Source: a virus. From it: DNA of 24,469 nucleotides. A program made the position numbers and the translations under genes. The notes beneath the pieces are model-generated. The model worked only from the letters and a program-made list of their open reading frames with translations. It did not search any database and was not told the origin of the DNA. The DNA is taken from positions 1-24,469 of IMG/VR virus record IMGVR_UViG_3300042861_000386; one strand, given 5' to 3'. Below, piece after piece: positions 19,743-24,469 of the stretch. Numbering within the stretch: the stretch's first letter is position 1; every line of letters starts with the position of its first letter.

Positions 19743-19963
19743 TGTTTCAATTACTTGCAACCACATACATAATAGCAAAGTTTATTCCTAAACCTTTATG
19801 GTTACATAGAAAACCATTTACTTGTCCGCTTTGCTTAACTTATTGGAGTTTCTTAATTTATCAAATAATTAACTTTACTACTTATTTTGATTTATTGACG
19901 ATTCCTTTTACCTTTGCATTAATAGCTTCTCTATTTGAACGAATTAATGATAGGTATCTATGA
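19742..19963 (+). CDS. Small membrane protein with CxxC motif (DUF1360-like)
   Basis: A 73-residue membrane protein starting MFQLLATTYIIAKFIPKPLW. The start at 19742 overlaps the upstream stop (TAATG). A further in-frame start upstream would lie inside the glycosyltransferase gene and is less likely. Two hydrophobic spans flank a CPLCLTYW motif (about 31-38), as in DUF1360-type small proteins. It may bind a metal or sense redox. The position between the glycan cassette and the terminase genes gives no direct clue. Confidence 0.55.
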   Translation: MFQLLATTYIIAKFIPKPLWLHRKPFTCPLCLTYWSFLIYQIINFTTYFDLLTIPFTFALIASLFERINDRYL

Positions 19964-20157
19964 CCGAAGAAATAAAACAATCTTTGTTAAACTGGGAATC
20001 AATGGGTAAGAATTATTCACCTAACTTTAATTACACAGAATTAAACGAAATTGCAATCAAGTCAGGAAACAAACCTTTTAACTTAGGGTGCTCAGAATGT
20101 AGAAGACAATTACTTGAATACTTATTAGCAACAATCAAAGATGGAATCAGTAAATAA
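19960..20157 (+). CDS. Small unknown protein with CxxC motif
   Basis: A 65-residue protein (MTEEIKQSLLNWESMGKNYS, then LGCSECRRQLLEYLLATIKD). The Cys-x2-Cys could bind zinc with a partner but only one pair is present. It overlaps both neighbours (4 and 17 bases). Similar small proteins occur ahead of terminase genes in Bacteroidota phages. Function unknown. Confidence 0.5.
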   Translation: MTEEIKQSLLNWESMGKNYSPNFNYTELNEIAIKSGNKPFNLGCSECRRQLLEYLLATIKDGISK

Positions 20158-20347
20158 TCCTGAACACTACGGAGGTAAACAAAACACCTACGAAGCTATA
20201 AAAGTAATTGAAGCATGGGATTTAAACTTTCATTTAGGCAATGTAGTAAAATATATAAGCAGAGCAGGTAAAAAAGACAAAACTAAACTAAAAGAAGACC
20301 TCGAAAAAGCTAAATGGTATTTAGATAGATTTATTGGTACTTTATAA
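20141..20347 (+). CDS. DUF3310 family protein
   Basis: A 68-residue protein with the compact DUF3310 signature: VNNPEHYGGKQNTYEAIKVI, then NVVKYISRAGKKDK and KAKWYLDRFI. DUF3310 proteins are small phage proteins, sometimes annotated as nucleotide-kinase-like, without an established role. Complete length. It overlaps the previous gene by 17 bases. The last codons carry GGTACTTT (20336-20343), also found near two other late starts. Confidence 0.85.
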   Translation: MESVNNPEHYGGKQNTYEAIKVIEAWDLNFHLGNVVKYISRAGKKDKTKLKEDLEKAKWYLDRFIGTL

Positions 20348-20363
20348 GTAAAAAATAAAGAAA

Positions 20364-20741
20364 ATGGCATCAAATTCCGACATATTAAAAAAACAGATGA
20401 TTATAGCCTTAGAAAAGCATTTAAACGTTGTTTCTACAGCTTGTAAGGAAGTTGGTATAAATCGTGATACACATTATGATTGGTTAAAGAAAGATAAAAA
20501 CTATAAGAAAGCTGTAAAAGAGATTGACAATGTAGCTTTGGACTTTGCAGAATCAGCTTTGCACCAACAAATAAAAAAAGGCAATCCACTATCAACAATG
20601 TTTTATTTAAAATGTAAAGCAAAGAAGCGTGGCTACATAGAGCAGCAGGATGTGAAGATAACAGGAAACATGAAATTTAAAGCTGACTTTGGCGAAAGCA
20701 ATACTATACACACCACACAAGAATCAGAAGAAAATTCATAA
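20364..20741 (+). CDS. Terminase small subunit-like protein
   Basis: A 125-residue protein with an N-terminal helix-turn-helix (HLNVVSTACKEVGINRDTHY, then DWLKKDKNYKKAVKEID) followed by a helical oligomerisation region (SALHQQIKKGNPLSTMFYLK) and KAKKRGYIE. This matches phBC6A51-type small terminases, which bind phage DNA at packaging start. The gene lies directly before the large subunit and its last 53 bases overlap the putative TTG start of that gene. Function supported by motif and position. Confidence 0.75.
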   Translation: MASNSDILKKQMIIALEKHLNVVSTACKEVGINRDTHYDWLKKDKNYKKAVKEIDNVALDFAESALHQQIKKGNPLSTMFYLKCKAKKRGYIEQQDVKITGNMKFKADFGESNTIHTTQESEENS

Positions 20742-21894
20742 TGCAATAAACAACGGAACTGAAAAATACTATGTAATAAACATAGGCAGACAGTTCGGTA
20801 AAACTTTATTGGCATTGAATCAAATGTTATTTTGGGCTTTAAATAATAAAGGCTGTAAAATAGCATGGGTTAGTCCTGTTTACAAACAATCAAAGAAAGT
20901 ATTTGAAGAAACGTTTAAGGCATTTGCAAAACGAATGGAAATATACCGAAAGGTTAATCAGTCAGAATTAATAATCGAATACTTAACAGGATCAACCATT
21001 CAATTCTTTTCAGCGGAGCGATACGATAACATTCGAGGTTTCACATTCGATTACCTGGTATGTGATGAGTTTGCCTTTATGGATGAAAAAGCATGGACTG
21101 AAGTTTTAAGAGCAACTGTTTTGGTAAAAGGTAAAAAGGTGCTTTTAATTTCAACTCCAAAAGGTAAGAACCATTTTTACAAGATGCACCAATTGGATGG
21201 CACTAATGAGCAGTACAAGTCCTTCACAATGACTTCGTACGATAACCCAATGATTAACCCATCCGAGATAGACGATGCAAAGTTAACACTACCTGAAATG
21301 ATATTTAGGCAGGAATACTTAGCAGAGTTCATTGATGGCTCTGCAATGCTTTTCAATAATCGACAATTAACAGATAACAAATCTTACGGCAAAGCATTTG
21401 CTGGGATTGACTTAGGAAGGGCAGATGATTACTCGGTACTATCTATATTCAATGAGAAAGGTGAACAGTTCTATATTGAACGTTGGAGGCATAGCGACTG
21501 GGCAACAATAGTAAAAAATATCGCAAATGGATTAAGGACAAATAATGTCCAAACAGCATTAGTTGAGGTTAACTCTATTGGAGATGTTATATTTGAAATG
21601 TTACAAAAAGAATGTTCAAACTATTGCACTATTGAACCATTTGTTACAACTAATCAAAGCAAAAAGGAAATAGTTGAATCTTTGATAGTGGCAAATCAAA
21701 ACAAAGAGGTTAAATTCTTAAATGTGGACTGGCTAGATAAAGAACTTGAAATGTTTACTTACGAATACAATCCAAAAAGCAGAGTAATTAAATACTCAGC
21801 AACAAGTGGTTTTCACGATGACGGAGTTATGGCATCATGTTTAAGTTACCACGCATACAGTAAATACAAAACAGGTAGATACACAATAATATAA
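20689..21894 (+). CDS. terL: Terminase large subunit
   Basis: A 401-residue packaging ATPase and nuclease. It has YTPHKNQKKIHNAI at the N-terminus, Walker A GRQFGKT (33-39), Walker B YLVCDEFAF with Asp126-Glu127, motif III LLISTPKGK, and the RNase-H-like nuclease core with AGIDLGRADDYSVL and SGFHDDGVMASCL in the last part. The terminase powers DNA translocation into the prohead and cuts the concatemer. No in-frame ATG precedes the Walker motif; TTG at 20689 gives a normal N-terminus and overlaps the small-subunit gene by 53 bases. Length is slightly short but catalytic residues look intact. Confidence 0.9.
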   Translation: MAKAILYTPHKNQKKIHNAINNGTEKYYVINIGRQFGKTLLALNQMLFWALNNKGCKIAWVSPVYKQSKKVFEETFKAFAKRMEIYRKVNQSELIIEYLTGSTIQFFSAERYDNIRGFTFDYLVCDEFAFMDEKAWTEVLRATVLVKGKKVLLISTPKGKNHFYKMHQLDGTNEQYKSFTMTSYDNPMINPSEIDDAKLTLPEMIFRQEYLAEFIDGSAMLFNNRQLTDNKSYGKAFAGIDLGRADDYSVLSIFNEKGEQFYIERWRHSDWATIVKNIANGLRTNNVQTALVEVNSIGDVIFEMLQKECSNYCTIEPFVTTNQSKKEIVESLIVANQNKEVKFLNVDWLDKELEMFTYEYNPKSRVIKYSATSGFHDDGVMASCLSYHAYSKYKTGRYTII

Positions 21895-21913
21895 TTAAAA
21901 GGTACTTTTTAAA

Positions 21914-22528
21914 ATGATGACAATTGAATTACCAAATAGCTGGCATGATATCTCAATAGAGAAATTTCCTTTAATCTATGATATTACAAGAGATAAAGAG
22001 ATTGATCCTATTGATAGAGAAATTAGAGTTATATCCATTTTAACAGGAATTACAGTTGCTGAAGTTGAGAAAATAAGAATCGACCAACTAAAAGAACTGA
22101 TTAAGAATGTAAACTTTATTTTTAAAATGGAGTTTCCTAATTCAGTTGAGATGTTTAAGCACAATGGTTTTAGATGGGTAGTTAACTATGACATCACTAA
22201 ACTAAGTGCAGGGGATTTTATAAGTTTAAGCAAATTAACAGAAAGCGAAGAAAGTATTATTGGCAACTTACCTCAATTAGTTGCAATGTTTGTTAAGCCT
22301 TATAAACTAAAGTGGTTTAAGTTAAAAGAGATCGAAATGGATTATGCAGAAAAAGTCGAACACATAAAAAGCATAAATGTAGGCATAGTTTATCCTTTAT
22401 GTGTTTTTTTTTGCAAAGTTATAGAAGGTTTGTATCCTCATATAGAGGATTATTTGGTAAAGCAAATGAACGAAGCGAGGATGACAATGGAGAGCGAATT
22501 GAACGAACTGAAGAACAAAAACACTTAG
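21914..22528 (+). CDS. Tail assembly chaperone-like protein (unshifted product)
   Basis: A 204-residue protein (IELPNSWHDISIEKFPLIYD, then DPIDREIRVISILTGIT). It is read here as the short form of a G/GT-like pair, from the overlapping frame and the homopolymer slip site at 22404-22412 rather than from a diagnostic motif. The pattern of a long helical domain followed by a short basic tail is common to tail chaperones. In this model the shifted product has 166 residues from this frame plus 85 from the -1 frame (251 in total). It starts after a GGTACTTT leader. If the frameshift is refuted the role is unclear. Confidence 0.5.
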   Translation: MMTIELPNSWHDISIEKFPLIYDITRDKEIDPIDREIRVISILTGITVAEVEKIRIDQLKELIKNVNFIFKMEFPNSVEMFKHNGFRWVVNYDITKLSAGDFISLSKLTESEESIIGNLPQLVAMFVKPYKLKWFKLKEIEMDYAEKVEHIKSINVGIVYPLCVFFCKVIEGLYPHIEDYLVKQMNEARMTMESELNELKNKNT

Positions 22529-22668
22529 ATTATTGGAGTTGGTATGTTACATTGGATAGCTTAAGCGGTAAAGATAGAAGTAAATGGGACTTTTACTTAA
22601 ATATGAATGTAGTTGCTTTTTTAAATTATTTAAGTTACATAAAAGACAGGAATAAATGGCAAAAATAA
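22399..22668 (+). CDS. -1 frame extension of the tail chaperone (T part)
   Basis: An 89-residue open frame, -1 relative to the upstream gene and overlapping its last 130 bases. From 22411 it would supply 85 residues to the fusion, with a conserved-looking core (EQKHLDYWSWYVTLDSLSGK, then KWDFYLNMNVVAFLNYLSY). The aromatic Trp/Tyr-rich text is unlike a random frame. Its own ATG (22399) has no leader of its own and lies at the slip site, so it is probably reached by frameshifting. Confidence 0.55.
   Translation: MCFFLQSYRRFVSSYRGLFGKANERSEDDNGERIERTEEQKHLDYWSWYVTLDSLSGKDRSKWDFYLNMNVVAFLNYLSYIKDRNKWQK
22405..22411 (+). other. Slippery heptamer for -1 frameshift
   Basis: T-TTT-TTT in the reading frame of the upstream gene, inside a run of nine T (22404-22412). 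It is a permitted X-XXY-YYZ slip site. A perfect 6-bp hairpin (ATCCTC 22434-22439, GAGGAT 22445-22450) lies 21 bases further on, farther than usual for a stimulator. Confidence 0.6.
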
Positions 22669-23168
22669 ACCAACAGCAATTTAATGAACTAGATAACCTT
22701 TTATCTGACTTAGAAAGTAAGCTAACAGGTGAGCAGGATATTTATTCTCAAAAAGTAAATGACTTTTTAAAAAGAGTTAAAGATAATTTAGAGAAATACA
22801 AGTTTAATGCTTCAGAAAATTTATCTCAATCATTAGAGGCATTACCAATTAAACAAAATCAAAACGGGGTTACAGTAACCATTCAGATCGAAGATTACTG
22901 GGAAGATTTAGAAAAAGGAACACCAGCAAAAGGATATTCAAAAGAAAACAGAAAAAAGCTACAACCTAAGATATTAGAATGGATAAGTTATAAACCTGAA
23001 TTACAAAGCATAGCAGGAGACAAGAAAGGACAAAGGTCGTTATCCTATGCAATAGCAACAAACATACTTAAAAAAGGAACTATCAAAAGATTTGGATACA
23101 AAGGTAAACCATTCTTAACTGAAGAAATCCCACAATTAGAAAAAGACATAACACAAGAATTTGAATAA
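22656..23168 (+). CDS. HK97 gp10-like tail completion protein
   Basis: A 170-residue protein. The pattern VTVTIQIEDYWEDLEKGTPA, then ILEWISYKPE and GYKGKPFLTEEIPQLEKDI, is that of HK97-gp10-like proteins, which help complete the tail or neck. The first 70 residues are helical (NQQQFNELDNLLSDLESKLT). It overlaps the T-part of the chaperone by 13 bases. Position after the chaperone and before other tail genes fits. Confidence 0.7.
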   Translation: MAKINQQQFNELDNLLSDLESKLTGEQDIYSQKVNDFLKRVKDNLEKYKFNASENLSQSLEALPIKQNQNGVTVTIQIEDYWEDLEKGTPAKGYSKENRKKLQPKILEWISYKPELQSIAGDKKGQRSLSYAIATNILKKGTIKRFGYKGKPFLTEEIPQLEKDITQEFE

Positions 23169-24388
23169 TGGCACTAACAATATACAACACACCTAACAGC
23201 TACGCACCCGTTTATAATCAAATGATTTATACTTTGAGTAGTACAAACGTTGCTCAATCTAATTTTCGTTACATAGCAGATATTTATGTAAATGGTTCAA
23301 GTGATTACACTAGATTAGAAGTAGGCAGAAATCCAAGTAACAACTATGGAACATTTGATGTTGCAGGTATTATTCAAAACTTTTTAACTAGGGATGCAGA
23401 TGACAATACAACTACATTTAAGCAATGTGTAAACTCAATAGCATCTTATATAGTTCAATTTGGTGAGCAATACGGAGCAAGTAGTGGAATTACTAATTAT
23501 CCAAACTTAACAACAAGTTCAGGTTATTGTTTTAATGGGGTGTTCAGTCCATTGGACTTTTTAGACTTTACAACAAACACCTATGTACTTCAAAATAGTT
23601 CAAGTCAATTTCTTACTGATAGACCAACATTTGAATCAAGAACAAATGAAAAACTTATTTTAGGTTTTATGACTGATGCTGCAAATGAAGCAAAGTTTTT
23701 AGAGATTATAACTTTTTATGATGAAGGTACAATATTTAACACAGTTACAGTTGCTAATCCTTTTACATCAATAAGCAATAGGCAAGACCGTTCAATCAAT
23801 GTAAGAGTAGATTATGATTGGCTAACTAGCTTAGTTAATGCAGACTTGTCAAGTGGTTCAACACCTATCTTTGTTGTTAATTGGGAATACTATGATGTAA
23901 GAATTAAAAACAGCACAGGAACGATAGTAAGTGAAACAATCCGTATTTATCCTGGTGAAGATATTTGCTCAAAGTACACACCTATCCGTTTTAAGTTTAT
24001 GAATAATTATGGTAAGTACGATTATTACACTTTTACAGGTGCAATGACTAAGAACACCAATATTAAAAGAAATACTTACAAAAGCAATCCAAATCAATGG
24101 AGTGGTACTAATTATAGCTACTCAACAACAAGCAGAGGATTAAGTCAATACGAAACAATATTAGATGATACGATTACAATCAATAGTGATTGGATTACAG
24201 AATCTGAAAGCATTTGGTTAGAGCAATTAGTAACAAGCCCTGATGTTTATATTTATGATGGCAGCAACTTAGTTTCTGTAAACATAACAGATAGCAGTTA
24301 TCAAACAAAATACGAAGCTAGTCAGCAACTATTTAATTTAGTAGTTTCATTTACTTACTCACAAAACAGAAAAAGACAAAGAAGATGA
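23168..24388 (+). CDS. Tail structural protein, beta-rich
   Basis: A 406-residue protein rich in Thr, Ser, Asn and Tyr, with beta-type composition throughout (SYAPVYNQMIYTLSS, NFRYIADIYVNGSSDYTRLE). It has no signal peptide or membrane segment. This N-terminal block is common in Bacteroidota phage genomes next to the tape measure and tail tip genes. Likely a minor tail, distal tail or tail tip protein. It overlaps its neighbours by 1 and 4 bases. Function from context. Confidence 0.55.
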   Translation: MALTIYNTPNSYAPVYNQMIYTLSSTNVAQSNFRYIADIYVNGSSDYTRLEVGRNPSNNYGTFDVAGIIQNFLTRDADDNTTTFKQCVNSIASYIVQFGEQYGASSGITNYPNLTTSSGYCFNGVFSPLDFLDFTTNTYVLQNSSSQFLTDRPTFESRTNEKLILGFMTDAANEAKFLEIITFYDEGTIFNTVTVANPFTSISNRQDRSINVRVDYDWLTSLVNADLSSGSTPIFVVNWEYYDVRIKNSTGTIVSETIRIYPGEDICSKYTPIRFKFMNNYGKYDYYTFTGAMTKNTNIKRNTYKSNPNQWSGTNYSYSTTSRGLSQYETILDDTITINSDWITESESIWLEQLVTSPDVYIYDGSNLVSVNITDSSYQTKYEASQQLFNLVVSFTYSQNRKRQRR

Positions 24389-24469
24389 TTTTAACTAAAA
24401 TATACATTAATAACGAGCAGATAGATTTAAAAGAAGATGTTTCAATACCTCTTAACTTTAACATTGCTG
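24385..24469 (+). CDS. Tail protein, N-terminal fragment (runs off window)
   Basis: Open to the right edge. The first residues (MILTKIYINNEQIDLKEDVS, then IPLNFNIA) match the start of tail or tip proteins in Bacteroidota phages. The ATG overlaps the previous stop by four bases. Only 28 residues are visible, so the assignment is positional. Confidence 0.5.
   Translation, partial: MILTKIYINNEQIDLKEDVSIPLNFNIA

Noticed and set aside
1-24469. CRISPR arrays, insertion sequences, attachment sites and integrase genes
   Set aside because: No regularly spaced repeats with unique spacers, no transposase motifs, no terminal inverted repeats and no recombinase gene were found in the window.

Overview
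The window looks like about 24.5 kb of a tailed double-stranded DNA phage of a Bacteroidota host, most likely a flavobacterium-like one. The DNA is AT-rich and nearly every gene reads on the + strand. Genes are packed with 1-50 base overlaps. Starts lack Shine-Dalgarno sequences and carry A-rich leaders of the form TTAAAAACAAA. The two clearest promoters have the Bacteroidota TTG/TAnnTTTG architecture. No integrase, tRNA, rRNA, CRISPR array or insertion sequence is visible. Both ends cut through structural genes, and the major capsid, portal and tape measure genes are presumably outside the window. All functional names come from reading motifs by eye; no database search was possible.

Layout. 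(1) Bases 1-4460: end of the head/connector genes, a tail-terminator-like gene, then a block of tail fibre or appendage genes (1730-4245). (2) 4457-5375: a lysis-like group, with a small membrane protein, a DUF5675-like protein and a holin-like protein. It ends in a textbook intrinsic terminator (5403-5435). (3) A strong promoter (5437-5466) opens the early region: small unknown proteins, an HTH protein, a DUF736-like protein, an ERF single-strand annealing protein with a YqaJ/lambda-exonuclease-type nuclease, a NinG-like protein and an orphan DNA methyltransferase (10076-10711). (4) 10689-10859 holds a second strong promoter, a folded RNA and a terminator just ahead of the replication genes. 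These are a replisome-organiser-like protein with a repeat-rich middle (candidate origin) and a TOPRIM primase-helicase. (5) 13452-14458 holds small genes, a structured intergenic RNA and a duplicated regulatory module. (6) 14455-19742: a sigma-factor-like gene, then seven overlapping genes for glycosyltransferases and two methyltransferases (FkbM type and TylF type). (7) 19742-21894: small genes and the terminase subunits. (8) 21914-24469: a tail-assembly-chaperone-like pair joined by a probable -1 frameshift, an HK97-gp10-like protein and tail structural proteins running off the right edge.

How it may work together (inference): host RNA polymerase would start the early region at 5437-5466. 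A regulated leader RNA would gate the replication genes. The sigma-like protein, preceded by one of two near-identical 50-base modules, could switch on later genes. The glycan cassette lies between the sigma-like gene and the terminase, so it is probably expressed with the later genes and may decorate the virion or alter the host surface.

The most unusual signals are the leader RNA at 10712-10859, which has mutually exclusive hairpins, a three-way-junction terminator and a possible pseudoknot; the two modules at 6571-6620 and 14177-14226, whose 15-base hairpins are exact reverse complements of one another; and the seven-gene glycan cassette.
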